DNA from: Euptelea pleiosperma
Taxonomy: Eukaryota; Streptophyta; Magnoliopsida; Ranunculales; Eupteleaceae
NCBI GenBank assembly: GCA_035048495.1
Contig: CM068546.1
Span: 34,366,674-34,430,673, forward strand
Direction: 5' to 3'
DNA length: 64,000 bases
The position numbers and the translations under genes are program-made. Position 1 is the first letter of the stretch; every line of letters starts with the position of its first letter. Below are positions 23,353 to 36,800 of this stretch, piece by piece. Below the pieces are notes generated by a model that saw only the letters and a program-made list of their open reading frames with translations, searched no databases and was not told where the DNA came from.

Positions 23353-23939
23353 CTTTTTGTTCTCTGGGTCTATTAAGGTTGTGTTACTTGGGAATTCAAT
23401 GTATTGTTTGGAGTCTTGTTTATGTAAATTCTTGTAGTCATTCAGCAATGAAATATGGTTTGTTTGTGTGCAATTTTATCTCATTTTCGCCCGTTAAAGT
23501 GCGACGTGAGCCGGGTTTCGGTCCATATCCAGTGTGGGCCTTGAGAGGATTTTCTCTATATAATGGACTTTGATTATAGTTCTAACAAGTGCTAGATGGA
23601 GATGACGTGGCAGATTCTGTTGACATGGCATCATATGAATGGCGCCTTCACGCTATGCATGGTTGTTGATGAGATGAACAAATTGAATCCCAGCTAGGCT
23701 AGCAAAGATATACGTCACCCTTCTTAATTGTTGAGTTACATAAGTAGGTCTTATGATGTAATTGGGGAGGGTTTAGTGGTGCTACACTCCAGAATTCTTC
23801 TCAGGAGTGGTGGGGTTTACTTCACACGTGGTAGCTGAGGGTGCATGCCCAAATGGGTCCACGCATTTCACCACCTCAGCGTCTCCCAATTATCAGTCCA
23901 ATAGCAACCCACCATGTGGCAAAAGAAGACATTTCTATA

Positions 23940-24810
23940 AAAAAAAATCTCCAAGGAGAAATTTTTTGAAGCCGCGGGATTTTAGAAGCAGCGATCATGC
24001 ACCGATGATTGCGAGCCACATATACCCATGGTTACTTTTAGAACCAAATCCTAAACCCCAGGTATATGTGGCGTGGGATCATTGGGCGCATGATCCCTGC
24101 TCCAGGGACAGTCTCAAGTAAACAATTTCTACGGGTTGTAGACCTCCCAAAACGTAAGAGAGGTTTGCAAAGGTTTCCTTGGGCTGGATGGAGATTGACC
24201 CTCGAGTGCAGAGGCACAAGCAGGGAGCTTGACTGCAAGACCCACCAGTCGAGCAGGGACGAAAGTCGGCCTTAGTGATTCGACGGTACTGAGGGAAAGT
24301 AAGATTTAAAATTTCAATTTCACATGCCATTTCGGTGAGGCTCGAAACCGATATTTCGAAATTTCGTATGAAATTGAGATTAGTAATAAAAATTTCGAAA
24401 TTTCGACCGAAAAGTTCAAAATTTCACAAAAACCGAAATTTCACGAAATTTCAACAATCCAAAATTTCGATCGAATTTTTGTGATTTTTATGGATTTTGA
24501 TCCGAAATTTTGAACTTTTTGACGAAATTTAAAACCTTGAGCGGAAGGGTAGACACTTATGACCTCCCCTATATGCCTTGCGTTAATGATTCCTCTAGCA
24601 TTACGACCTTTGCCACAACAACGTTGTCTATAGATCAAAGAATTTTTTTTGAAACGGCAGGGATTTTAGAAGCAGCGATCATGTGCCACATATTCCCATG
24701 TTTACTTTTCAAAAAAATTTATACAAAATCCTAAACCCCAGGTATATGTGGTGCGGGATCATTGGGCTGCTTCTAAAATCCCATCGCTTCAAAAATTTCT
24801 CATGATTCAA
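23940..24810. repeat. Two copies of a palindromic repeat flanking an AAATTTCG-rich block
   Basis: The sequence GGGATTTTAGAAGCAGCGATCATG occurs at about 23978 and 24659. Each is followed by CCTAAACCCCAGGTATATGTGG. The second copy closes with GCTGCTTCTAAAATCCCA, making an inverted-repeat element of about 150 bp. The first copy lacks this end. Between them, 24300-24535 is dominated by AAATTTCG and CGAAATTT words, which looks like a separate inverted-repeat element. Confidence 0.5.
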
Positions 24811-25984
24811 GTATGTTCTAGCTTATAGGTATGACATGGACGAGGGGGCTAACCAGGTGGCCAATCCAGATGGTTGGCTATCAGATAGACAGTCTGGATT
24901 GGCCACGTCAGGATCCCAAGTGTAAAGAACCCCAAACTCGGGAAAAAAATTTGGCAATTTAATTTTATTACTGTTTAATTTTGCTAGTTTTTCAAAAGGG
25001 TTTAGAGAAGACCGAAACAGATTATATCGGGCGCGACGAGTCGTATCGGGATGTTAATGATTTTGTCGAATAGTGGTCCGATTTGATAGGAAAGATATGG
25101 GGAAAGGGGGGGACAAAAGGGGAGGTCACGTGAAGAATCCATCTGTCTCGCTTACTATCGACGTCGGATGCCACGTGTCAAAATTACAATGGATAGAGCA
25201 TCCAAATCTCGATTCCCATTTGCGGGGGATGGTTGTAGGTGTGATGCGTCGTAGTCATCCCGCCCAACGCACATAAAAGCAGAGAGTCCCTCATTTATGA
25301 ACTACACTGGATTTTTTTGTTATCGACAGTGATGCAATACCCCTGGACGTAACTTTATATATTACAACCTCAATGTCAGTCCTTCGATTTGGGACTAATA
25401 GAGATTGGGACAATTTATTATTATTTTATTTTGAAGTCCTCAATTTTCTTAGTTTTAACTCAATGATCCTTTTTATGGGAGGACCCACCAAAATGTCACC
25501 ATCTCGACCCGACCCACTTAAAACATTAGGTGAGGTAATAAAAAAAAAAGGCCCGATTAGCTGCTGATCTTGACCTTGTGAACCGTTTTCCATTAATTGT
25601 TGACTTTTACGAAAAATGCAAACACCGGATGTGGGTCCGACCTCTCTTATTGAATGCCACGTGTATTGTGGTCATAAGTACTGTCTTAAGAAAAGTTTCT
25701 TTGGACCGGGCTCACCCACTGTCCGTGTGCCACCAACAAATCGAAACGGCGTTGGTTATGGGTCATAGTCTTGTATAAATTCTCATGAATTTAGTCTTTG
25801 GTGGCAGTCCCAATTTGCGTGGTTGGACCACTTTGGTGTAGCTCAGCTGGACAGCAAACCGCACCCATTTTTCAAACTTGAACTAAAAAGTAACTTAGTT
25901 TATGTTTACTAAAAAAAACTTAGCACTTAACACTTAATAAGTACAAATGTGATAAAATGTCAATTTTCAGACATTCTTGAATGG

Positions 25985-26170
25985 CTCAGGCTCTGAGGAC
26001 CCCCTTTTCTGATCCTTGTTGGGAGTCGAACTCTCGATCGTGGATTCTGAGAATCCAATGGTGGTTGATAGCGTTGAGCTGGCGTGGTTTGATCCTCAGA
26101 ACCAACGTCCGAGAGCCCAACTCCCAAGAGAGGGTCAGAAAAAGGGAGGACTCGTGAGCCCGATCCTGAT
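25985..26170. repeat. Inverted repeat, MITE-like
   Basis: GGACCCCCTTTTCTGATCCTTGTTGGGAGT at the left pairs imperfectly with ACTCCCAAGAGAGGGTCAGAAAAAGGGAGG at the right, around a loop of about 65 bases. No target duplication was recognised. Confidence 0.45.
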
Positions 26171-27327
26171 TGAATTGTGTTTATCAAATAGACTTTTGCT
26201 TATTTTCAGATCTCTGCAATTTTTTCAGACAATTTTTGAAGTAATTCTTTCAGACCTTATATTCAGTATTTTAAGACATCAAGTCCTATATTCGGCACTT
26301 CAAGATATTTGACCTTAAAATAAGTTTTATCAAACACTACCTTAAACAACATAAGTACTTTTTAAAAACTGCTTAAGAGAAATATGCGAGTGAGGACGGG
26401 AGGATAGGAACGAACACTCCTCCCCACTGCTTTACATGCAAGAGGTGGACCTCACTCATTGCTGTAGCCCATCAAGAAGATTGCATGGGAAGAAGATAGA
26501 TCGATTGAACGAATGCAACCATTGGATAATCCGATGTCTGATAAGAAATTGGCCCAACGATCCGTTGGTATACATAGTTGTTTTATATTTCCCTAACAGG
26601 TCGTTCTTTTGAAGTAAATGGTTGTTTAACAAATACTTACAATTTAAGAGTAGTCCAGGGAAGAAAGCACCGTAGATCAGGTGGTTAAGTAATCCAATTA
26701 GGTAAGTTTTAATTTTATGCGAACCCACATGATGGTGGGTCACACCTCCATGAATGCGTGACACGTGTGAAGCCCAAATCTAAATCTTTAGTGATCAAAC
26801 AGTTTAATCAGTTGGCGCCAATCCAATGATCAGGTAAGAAGGAACGAAACAAAGTAACATTCTAATAATTCAATCAATCAACAACTGTAAGATCCAGAGC
26901 AAATGTGATACCGGACACGTAAGGACACAGAGTGGATAAGAGTCTTATCAACACGTGTTAATTGTAGCCCATCAAAGGTAAGGGTGGTCTTTGTTGTTGC
27001 CAGTCCTAGCCCATTCCCGAATGGGTAATGTGGCAGCTCTTAGCCTTATAGAATAGGCCCCGCCGCCTTCCAAATGGAAGAAAGTTCTTAAAAGGGTTTT
27101 TGGATTTCGCTATGAAGAAGACAAGCTCCATCATCCATCCTATCCGAAGGATGGGGAAGAAAAAGAGATCCCATTTTGTCTTCTCATCAGTTTCATTTTG
27201 TTGGTTAGACCGTTGTCATATACTGATAGGTACAAATTGTACAGACTCTACAGAGTACAACTTTGCTGACGGAAGTTGCGTACCACAATCTGAGCCACGT
27301 GCCATATTCTTATAGATGTTTGGCCCA

Positions 27328-28054
27328 TCGTTTTTAAAAAGGGTCGGGCTCCGTTGACAGATAAAATGACAGGGACACAATATAAGCCACGTGGCATACT
27401 GTTACAGGACTCTGACCGTATGGATGTTTGTCTTATCCCATGGTGGACCTGCAAACCAAAAATCAGCCTGATTAGTAATTTATAGGCTTTGGAGTGGACT
27501 TATTTTCATGGGCTGATCTCAACTGTGGGAATTTGAGCAGTATTTGAGGTACAAAGATGCAACACTTATAAATCGCTAATCAGGCTGATTTTTGGTTTGT
27601 AGGTCCACCATGGGATAGGACAAACATCTACGGTAAGAGTCCTGCAACAGTGTGCCACCTGGCTTATATTGTGTCCCTGTCATTTTATATTTGTCAACGG
27701 AGCCCGACCCTTTTAAAAATGCCCGTTTTTAACGAAAATTACGGCCATTATAATGGACTCAGACCTCCCCATTACCTATAACGGCATTATTTTCCGTTAT
27801 AACAAAAATAGCGACCATTATTTTTTGAAAATTTTGTTAAAAAAATGCCCGTTATTTCCATTGAAAATTTGAATTTTAGCACAATTTTTTCAGTTATTTT
27901 CCCATTTTTGTCCCCGTACATTACAAACTGTTATAGCGACCATTATTTTCCTTTATTTTTCCGTTTTTGCCTGTGTGTTACAATCGGTTTTAACGGAAAT
28001 GCGGTAACACCCCCAGTCCATAATACCGTTATAATGGTCCCTTTTAAACCTTGG
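27328..28054 (+). mobile_element. MULE-type MITE, family B, nested in family A'
   Basis: Opens TCGTTTTTAAAAA and closes CCCTTTTAAACCTTGG, with CGTTATAACGG-like palindromes inside. A perfect 9-bp duplication TTTGGCCCA flanks it at 27319-27327 and 28055-28063. It is itself split by the element at 27341. Confidence 0.7.
27341..27710. mobile_element. MULE-type MITE, family M (GGGTCGGGCTCC ends)
   Basis: Inverted ends GGGTCGGGCTCCGTTGACAG and TTGTCAACGGAGCCCGACCC, with a perfect 9-bp duplication TTTTAAAAA at 27332-27340 and 27711-27719. The core pair AAAATCAGCCTGATTAG and CTAATCAGGCTGATTTTTGG flanks a loop. Other copies lie at 40962, 48633, 57276 and 59061. Confidence 0.9.
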
Positions 28055-29006
28055 TTTGGCCCAATCCTAAGTGGACCTACTGACCAAAATAATTAGCCTG
28101 ATTAGTGATTTCTAAGCGTTGGATTGGAGTCGTTTTCATAATTTATATTTTAACTATGGAATTTGAGCATCATTTGGGGTACAAAGATCCAATGGTTTGA
28201 AATCACTAATCAGGCTAATTTTTGGTATGTAGGTCCACTTAGGGTTGGACCAAACATCCATACAGTTAAAAATCTCAAAGCCTCATATTGTGGTCCGTCA
28301 GCAACTTCTGTCAGCAAACTTCTACTCTATTTTACAAGGGGGTTGTTTTGAATTTCATTCCATCAATGAATTATCCTTCACTGCCGGTAACCCATAAACT
28401 CATTTTTTTTTTTTTTTTGGATTCTTAAAGTGGGTTTTAGGAGAATGTTCTAAAGAACCCATTAACACACTTGAATGGGTGGGTGTTTATTAAGATTTTT
28501 AATTCATAAAATGGGGTTAAGGAGAAGGTTCTTTGGAAGTTGGTACCCATTAACACACTTGAGGGGGTATCGACAACTGTATCGAACCAATCCGATTTTA
28601 GTCTTTTGTCAGCGCTGCGAATTGTATCGAACCAATCCGAAATAAGTCTACTATGGACGGTGTAGACTGTGTTCGACCCAATTCTCGCTTCAAACCTATC
28701 GCAGCCATTGCAGACTATCAGGCATGACGTGACACACGTTGGGTATATATCGATACGTAAACATCGATCGGGATTAAATTATTAGGGTTAGCATATTCTA
28801 TTTATTAGAAAATGAGATGAATATATAAACAATGAGTAAGTTTAATGAACCTTTTTTCTTAATTTGTAAAAGGGCATAAGAAAAAGAAATAAAGCTAACA
28901 ATAAGTTAGATAAAAAAAGAGGGTTCATGCTACATAAAGAAGGGATGGATCAACTTTTTGTTTTACTTGCATGCCTTGTTTGGTTTTAAAATGGGTTTTT
29001 AAATTA

Positions 29007-29298
29007 GGGTAATTTAGTAACACACCCCTGAAATTTAAAAGTAATTTACAATACCCCCTTACACTATCAAACATTAGGATTACCCCCTTGACCTAGTTTA
29101 ATAGTGGTTGACTTGAGTTACAATGGACTTTTTTTTTTGTAATTAAGACCTTCATTAAGATTACACCCCCTTGACCCACATTTTAATGTTAGTCCAATGA
29201 TGGTTAAACTAGGTCAAGGGAGGTAATCTTAAAGTTTGAGAGCATAAGGGGGTATTACAAATTACTGTCAAATTTCAGGGGGTGTTACTAAAACACCC
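29007..29298. mobile_element. MULE-type MITE with perfect 9-bp target duplication
   Basis: Inverted ends GGGTAATTTAGTAACACACCCC and GGGGTGTTACTAAAACACCC. The arms carry TACACCCCCTTGACC-like sequence. The duplication TTTAAATTA at 28998-29006 and 29299-29307 is exact. Confidence 0.85.
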
Positions 29299-29308
29299 TT
29301 TAAATTAT

Positions 29309-29696
29309 GAGGAATGCTAGCAAGCAACTCCTTAATGAAGTTGCACAGATGGGTCAGGGATGGAGCCAGGATTTTGGGGGCACAATATAATTAAAAGAAA
29401 AATTGAGCGGGCACTAAACTAAAATAAAAATGGAGAGGGGCACTAAAACAAAAATAAGGGTATTTAAGGGGGTGCAATTTAATTAAAAGAAAAAATTGAG
29501 GGGCACTAAACTAAAACAAAAATTGAGGGGAGGCATTAAAACTAAAATAAGGGTAAAAACTAGAAATAAATTTATTTCAAAGGATTTTCAGAGTTAAGGG
29601 GGGGGGCACGTGCCCCTGGCCCCTTCTGACTCCGTCCCTGGATGGGGTGGCATCTGTGTGACGACTCCATTAAGGGGTTGCTTGCTAGCATTCCTC
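29309..29696. mobile_element. MITE holding a nested second element
   Basis: Outer ends GAGGAATGCTAGCAAGCAAC and GTTGCTTGCTAGCATTCCTC are near-perfect inverted repeats. Inside, 29355-29640 is a second element with ends CAGGGATGGAGCCAGG and CTGACTCCGTCCCTG, flanked by GATGGGT and GATGGGG. Confidence 0.65.
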
Positions 29697-30226
29697 AACA
29701 TAAAGTGCAAAATTTGTGTTTTTTTTTATTTTTTTGCCAAATTGAGTGAGATGCTTAAGGGGTATCTTCAAAAACTCTGTTTTTTAGACCACATTATTAC
29801 TACTAATGATGATGATGATGACTAATAATGGAATGAGAGAAGCCTTTGGTGCACATTAGTTTAGTCTACGCACGCTCGAATATTATATTAGTAAGATTCT
29901 TAAAGAAATTGAATAGTTTTGTCGGGCGCATTTTAACTTTTTATTTATTTTAATGTAAGGGGTGGGGGAGGCGGGGGGCAATGTTTAGGCGCCCACCTTA
30001 ATTTCATGTGAATAAGTCACTACGTGAGGGGTTGATGCGTTAGATTGCTGTTTTGCATCGGTAGTTTTTTTTTTTTATATTATGGAAAGGTTAGAATGGT
30101 TGGCAAGAGACGACTTGTGATGCTTCTAATAATATTAAAGAAAAATGGGGGGTGAAATTGAATGAACGTAGAAGCAAAGAAAAGTTTGGGTTTTATTTTA
30201 TTTTAATAAATGGTCTCTTTACATTG

Positions 30227-30529
30227 GGTTGGTCGGGGGGACACCCATTTTGGTGTACCCACGTTGAAGATGAATCGATGGTTGATTTTTGGTGAGGAGA
30301 TCATCCTCACAAAAATTCAAATCATTCTGATATTCATAGACTGGTTTAGAAGCTGCAAAAATTATGGACTGCCGAATTTTTACTGTGTAACTTGAAAACC
30401 ACATTTGATGGGGTTAGAAATTTCAGAATGCGCTGAATTTTTGTTGGGGAGACCATCCCCACCAAAAATCAGTCATTGATTCATCTTGAATGTAGGTACA
30501 CCAAAATGGGTGTCAAACGAGCCCAACCC
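30227..30529. mobile_element. MULE-type MITE, family C, perfect 9-bp duplication
   Basis: Ends GGGTTGGTCGGGGGGACACC and CAAACGAGCCCAACCC. The duplication CTTTACATT at 30218-30226 and 30530-30538 is exact. GATGAATCGATGGTTGATTT pairs with AAATCAGTCATTGATTCATC. Confidence 0.85.
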
Positions 30530-30539
30530 CTTTACATTA

Positions 30540-32541
30540 GACACAACTTCTAGAAGTTGCTTTGCCAAACCCTGCTCCTCTTTTAAGGGTTGTAGACTTA
30601 TAGGTCGGCTCCAAGATATTTTGATCTTGGTTTAAAAAAAATATAAACGTGCATAACGCTGTTATAACAGTAACACTATATTGTTAGGGTATTTTGTATT
30701 TTAATGCAAAAACGCATTATAACGCATTTAATGCTGTAAGGGCTGTTATCCATTGTATGGTAACATTACACTTCTATTATGATGTTTTAACCAACCTACC
30801 ATCCCCTAGGTATGTAGGGTTGTCTACGGCTCAGAGTTCAGGTCGGTGTATAGACCCCACCTGTTTATCAGGACCCAAACCCGATATCTGGACCTCTTAG
30901 AGAACCCGACTAAGGTGGCGTTTGGTAAAAAATATTCAGATCCAAGTCTGAAACTAAGCCATAAAGTACTTATTGTTGTGTTCTGACAGTTTGGTAATCG
31001 ACTTAAAACAAGTCCTAAAGTTCAGAATGTCTTATTTCACTTAATGCGGTAAATGAAAGCATCTTTTCAAGAGATTTTAAGATTCTCTTTTAATACCGAC
31101 AATGCCCTTTTCTCAAAACTTTCTTTTTTAAAAACTTACGAAAGTATCCTAATAAATATTTCCAAATACCCACAATGCCTTAACTTAATTTTAAGACTTA
31201 AGATCTTTACCAATCAATCCAAATTCAGACATAAGTCATTGAGCAATCAGACCTCGCCCCTTCCACATGTGTCAGGTCTACTGGAAAATATGCCGAGGGT
31301 GGCCCCAAGGGGATTCGAACTTAGGACCTCTGCTGACACAAAGCAAGGTCCTGGCCATCTCCACCTATAGAACATTTATATGCCAGGATACCTGAACCCA
31401 ATTTGGTTATAGGCTATACCTTCCCATGTATAGATGGGCGGCATTGAAACAAGTAAAAGTTTAGTTTTTAACGTTTTCATGTGAGTCAACGTTCTTGACC
31501 AATGGTCAAGGTAGGTTCTTTATAAATTCGCAAAGAACAGGTGGGTCTTACTAATTTGCCCTATTTCCAAGGGTAGTACTAAAATGCCCTAATTGTTTAT
31601 GTGTAAACTAAATTACCTGTGAATAACAAACACAATCATAAAGAAATATTTCAAGCTTGAAAGACAGCTCCAGCGATTCATGGCAAGAGAAGGAATACGT
31701 AAAGAGCAGGACAGAAACAGGACTGATGCACAGATGGCACTGGACTGGAAAAGGGCTGAAAGCAGACATAGTGATTGATAACTCAGGATCACTAGAGGAA
31801 TTGGATGCGCAGTTTTAATCCACGTACAGGGGCCCTTAACATGGAGGATTAGTGCACTTCAGTTCAGAAACAGGGTGCCCTTTGGGTTCTTGTTTACTCT
31901 CCTGATTTGTTAGTGGTTCGGATGGAATTGAAAGAAAAACTTCGAATTCGCTAATGAGGGCGTTCAAACCTGTTTGTTGTGGGAAGGAATGAATGTCCAT
32001 TGATGAAGCTATCTTGACTTCATACATTGTATACCTCATCATGTGACTTCATATTTCAGCTTCTTAAGATAATTGCAATCCATAAACAGATTTACTGCAG
32101 AAAGCACAATAACTTAACCTTAATGCAGCTTTCTGACAAGAAAGAAATGGGCATCTCTGTAAAGTTCAATAAATGTTACATTCACAAATAACAGAAGATA
32201 TAATGATCACACTGAAAAGGTTATGAACTAGCACCAATACTCTGTTTATATTATTTTAAAAAGAGAAAATTAAGGAAGAACAACAGATCACCGTATTATT
32301 GATCAGATCACTGTACAGCACAAGATCTGATCCCAGGAAATGGGTTTGCTTTTAAAGCTCCTAATCTGCCTCAACCATGCAGTTAAACTGATGGCTCTGA
32401 TGAAGTTCTGGTACCATCAGAAAAGGCTTACAACTCTCTCCTCTGAAACCAAAATTCTTCCCTGCTGAATTCAACTTTTTGAAATGCAGCTCGGCATGTG
32501 TATCTATGTAACTGAGTGTTTGATTGTATTCGTAAGAAATG
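30540..32541. other. Spacer downstream of VAMP72, with SINE-like and hAT-like pieces
   Basis: No gene seen. A tRNA-like head on the minus strand lies near 31275-31375: GGTGGAGATGGCCAGGACC, then a B-box-like AGTTCGAATCCCC. This suggests a SINE. Sequence at 30910-31220 opens TAAGGTGGCGTTTGGTAAAA, like the hAT-type MITEs of plants. The last several hundred bases are probably the VAMP72 3'UTR and flank. Confidence 0.45.
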
Positions 32542-33793
32542 CTAGTTGGTGCAGTCAAACCCTTGGCAAACAGAAAGCCAGATTATCAGAACTAGAAGCA
32601 AGAGGACTCCAAGAACGACCAGCTTTATTTTCATGTTCTGAAACCACATTTTTCGCCGTATTTGTGTCCCTTGTTTCCTGAATTCTTGAGCCTGAAAATA
32701 TCACCCAATAGAACTGTTCATATGGGGGGTAGGCGGGTTAATAAAAGAAAAGTTAGAGCTGGTCCTGCTAAGTAAAATGGTTAGCCACCTGTGAACGCAG
32801 ATCTTCGGTCTTGTCAGCGAGAACATCTAGCTTCTCCCCTCTATCAAGAGCCTGAAAGGCATTTTTAGGGTCAAATAAACATCAAAACAGAAGACCTCTA
32901 TTACTGACTAAATTGCTAATGACGAAATGTCCAGAACAGCCACAAGTTCACAGAAGACAGGATAGTGGTTTCAAGGGATGTGATCCCAATGCTCATTAAG
33001 GAGAGGCACCATACTAGAAGTTATCAAATGGGTTGAAAAAAGGGTAAAAAGAAAAGACAATAAAAATACCTAACAGACACCAGTTATTTGTTGCGCACAT
33101 ATGCACACTATAGTAGACTTCTACCAAGGGTTGCATCGTTTAATGGGAAGTATCATTTGAGACCCTTGAATTTTGTAGACATGTCCATCAGGGTAACTTA
33201 TTCAGTAATAAGGGCATTTTCTCAACTACTAGTGTTAAAATTAGGTCAAAACCTAGCCATTTCCCCAACAACCAATATCAACTGGTTATGTAAAATAAAC
33301 ACAGACTCATGCATTGGGGTAACACTGACCCCCACAAGCCCTGATGCTGCCACACATGTACAGTTCATTTCATAGGTTGACGGAGATAATTTCTAGAATA
33401 CATGGGGCAAGGATAGGTTGACTCATGCTTTTGTGACATATAAAATGATACACGGTCGTGGGGTCCACATGCAGATGAGTAAAGGGATGATTTTTGGTGA
33501 TGATATTCTTCTCAACATGGAGATCAACCTCAAAAACAATCAGCCAATTCTGACGTTTCTAGCCTTATGAAAAATGGATTTCAAGTTCAAATATTCCGAG
33601 CCGTCCATTTTTTCCGTTAACTTTTAACTCCACATTTGATAGGGGTTATAAGTTTCAGAAAGTGCTGATTTTTCGTAAGGATGATCTCCATGGTAAGAAG
33701 ACCATCCTCACCAAAAATCAACCCTTAACTCATATGCGTGTGGGCCCCACAACCATGTGTCATTTTATAAGTCAAAAAGCATAAGTAACTTTA

Positions 33794-33852
<59 letters not shown>

Positions 33853-36800
33853 CACCAGGTTGACACATGGTATTGTGACATATAATAACACAAGGTTGTG
33901 GGGCCCACATGGAGATGAGGGCTGATTTTTTGTGAGGATAATTTCCTCACGATGGAGATCATCCTCGCCAAAAATAAGCCCATTCAGACATTTGAAGCCT
34001 TATGAAAAGTGGAATGCAACTTGAAAAATTCTGGATCGTCCATTTTCACTGTTACCTTTACATCCACATTTGATAGAGTTAGAAGTTTCATAAAGGGTTG
34101 ATTTCTTGTGAGGATGATGATCTCTATGGTGTGGAGATCATCTTCCTCACAAAAAATCAGCCCTTAACTCATCTCCATGTGGGCCCCACTCCTTAGGGCC
34201 ATGTGTCATTATATATATATATATATAATGCTTTATGGAGCAAAATGTTGGGCAATCAAGAAACATGCACATAAAATGAGCGTAGCTGAGATGAGGATGT
34301 TGAGATGAATGTGTGGAAAGTCCAAGAAATATGATTAAAAATGAATACATTTGTGAAAATAAAGGAGTAGCCCCAATAGGTGACAAAATAAGATAAAGTT
34401 GATTAAGATGGTGTAGTCATGTACAACGAAGACCAATGACAGCACCAATGAGGAGGAATGTGCAAGTTGAAGGGGTTAACAAGGCGAAGGGAAGGCCAAA
34501 ACTGACATGAATCAAGGCTTTGAAAGGAAATTTTAAGAAATTTGCCTTAATGGAAGAAATGGCATTAGATAAAATTGAATGGAAAAAGCCTTTCTCAGAC
34601 TTACACCTAGGCATGAGATGACAGTGATTGGGGACACTGATGCTAAAAGGCATGTGCTGTTAACACCCTGCTATCCCTTAAAAGTGTACCTAGAGGTGGA
34701 GGAACAAGATTGATGTAGCTGACACCATATCATTGGGATAAGGCTTATCATTATTAATATGATGGTGATATATATACATACATGTGTAAAATCATACAAC
34801 AATACAGAAATAATAGGTAAAGACAATTTGTGAATAAACTAAGATTTGTTCGAAAAAAATGAGTTGGTATGTGCCTGAATGTGAGTACAACAAGGTGTCT
34901 AACAAGCAATTTTCAGAAAATTGAGTGCCCTTGGTATACGATCAATTTCGAACTGACTAGCGCTAAGGACATTTTAACAACTTCATTTGATTTTATTTAA
35001 CCTTGGACGACAATCTATACCCCAGAACATTCTTTTCTGGTCTCAATGAAACTTTCCAAGTTTTGTTTTGTATAATCAACAAATCATACCCCCAAAGTAC
35101 CTAGTCATTTTCTTTGATAGGTAAAAGTTTCTTGAAAAGGAAAAAGCTAATAGAATAACTGCTCAGCTAGGAGGTCGAGGAGACCTCCAAAGCAAACTAC
35201 AAAGAGACAACAACAAAAAAATAACCTACTAACCCCACCCACCCACCCGGCTTCAATAGTAAGAGTGATGCATGTCACCTCTTCCTCCTTACCACCAAAG
35301 ATCCTCTGATTCCTCTATTTCCAAAGACCACAAAAAATCGCAAAGGGGAGAAACCTCCAAGCACCCAACCTCTAGAGAAGAAATCAAAGGTAGACAAACT
35401 CTTGAATGCATCCATAATTGACCTTGGCAATATCCAGCTCATCCCAAACAAAGAAAAGTAATAACTCCACATAACCCTAGCCAAGCCATGATGAAGGAGA
35501 AGATAGTTCACAGATTCACCATTACTTTTGCACATGGACTTGTTCCGGTTAATCAAGTGATCAACGGTGAAGATTTATCCAATGAAATGTCCAGCAAAGA
35601 AAGCCACTTTCGTAGGAATCTTAAAATCCCAAACTATCAAAGCTGATAAAATTGACCTGTTAGATTATCCAATGCTGAATAAATCATCGCATCATGAATT
35701 TACCATCTCTAGCACAGCTTCACAATCTCCTATCCTCCTCCGAGATGGATATGGAGGTATACTAAATGCGATTGAGTAAGCTTGCCATGAAGTCTATCTC
35801 CCAATCATTAAGATTCCACTTAAAACCAAAATTCCAAGATAAATCATCCTCGACCCAAATCATAAAATCTTCCACCAGATGGTCCTTTATATCAAAAGGG
35901 GAGAAGAGGTCTAGAAATTCCTCCTTGAGGGAAACCTCCACACCAACAATCCTCCCTAAAGCGAACCCTGTCCCCTTTACCCACTTCAAAGCATAACCCT
36001 CTCAAGATGTCTGAGTACACCTTAAGAATGCCCATCCAAAAACTACAACCATAAGAGCGGACCGTGTTACTATCCCACCCAAAGTTCTTGCATCTGTATT
36101 TGGTCATTATAAATCTCCCACTAGACCTCCAAAGAATTTCCCCAAAAGGGCCGCATTTATGATTTTGAGGTTTTTTACTCCCAAATGCTCCAACTACATC
36201 TTCACAAGGCATGAAAGTACAGAAAATAGGGACATATGTACATATATGTCCCTTAGACATATAACAGGCTCCCATAGAATAACACGATTTCCAAGACGCT
36301 AACCTCCTTCTAAATCTCTCAATAATAGGGTCCCATAGAATTTTAGAGCAATAGCTAGCCTCTAATGAAAGACCGATATACGTCGCTGGGAAGTTACCAA
36401 TGCCATAATCCAAAACACTTGAAAAATCCTCCATATCCCTCATTTCTCCCACCCCAAACAGCTTACTCTTGGTCAGGTTGATACATATGCTAGAGACCAC
36501 GAAGCACCAGAGAAGACCCCCCATGAACATGAGTTGAGCAACCGATTCCCCTAAAACAGTAGTGTATCATCTGCAAATTGTAAATGAGACAAAACCCTCC
36601 AAAACGCCAACTTCAATTGTTCTTGACATCATTCTCCCCAAGCTTCTACCACTACTATAAAAAGAAAGGAAGAGAGATGGTCCCCCTGCCTTAACCCCCT
36701 CAAACTTCTAAATTAACCTACGAGAGACCCATTCACTAGAACAAAGAAATATGCTGAAGAGATACATTTTGAAATCAACCCTCCTCTATTTCCCTCCAAA

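Larger units (their letters stand above)
27252..28328. mobile_element. MITE, family A', split by nested insertions
   Basis: Inverted ends AGAGTACAACTTTGCTGAC and GTCAGCAAACTTCTACTCT. The element is interrupted after ATGTTTGGCCCA by the family B element at 27328-28054 and resumes with TTTGGCCCAATCC. Its right part has the usual paired segments TTAGCCTGATTAGTGATTTC and AAATCACTAATCAGGCTAAT. Confidence 0.65.

Noticed and set aside
23245..23448. Polyglutamate open frame on the minus strand
   Set aside because: It is the reverse of the (TTC)n microsatellite, not a gene.
24920..25370. Possible solo LTR starting TGTAAAGAACCCCAAACTCG
   Set aside because: The start looks LTR-like, but no CA end with matching flanking duplication could be found.
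25830..25880. tRNA-like GGTGTAGCTCAGCTGGACAGC
   Set aside because: An A-box-like word without a B-box, anticodon arm or acceptor pairing at the right distance; not a tRNA gene.
35892..36530. 212-codon frame that might be a host gene
   Set aside because: It reads as linker and reverse-transcriptase sequence of an L1 LINE with broken neighbours on the same strand.
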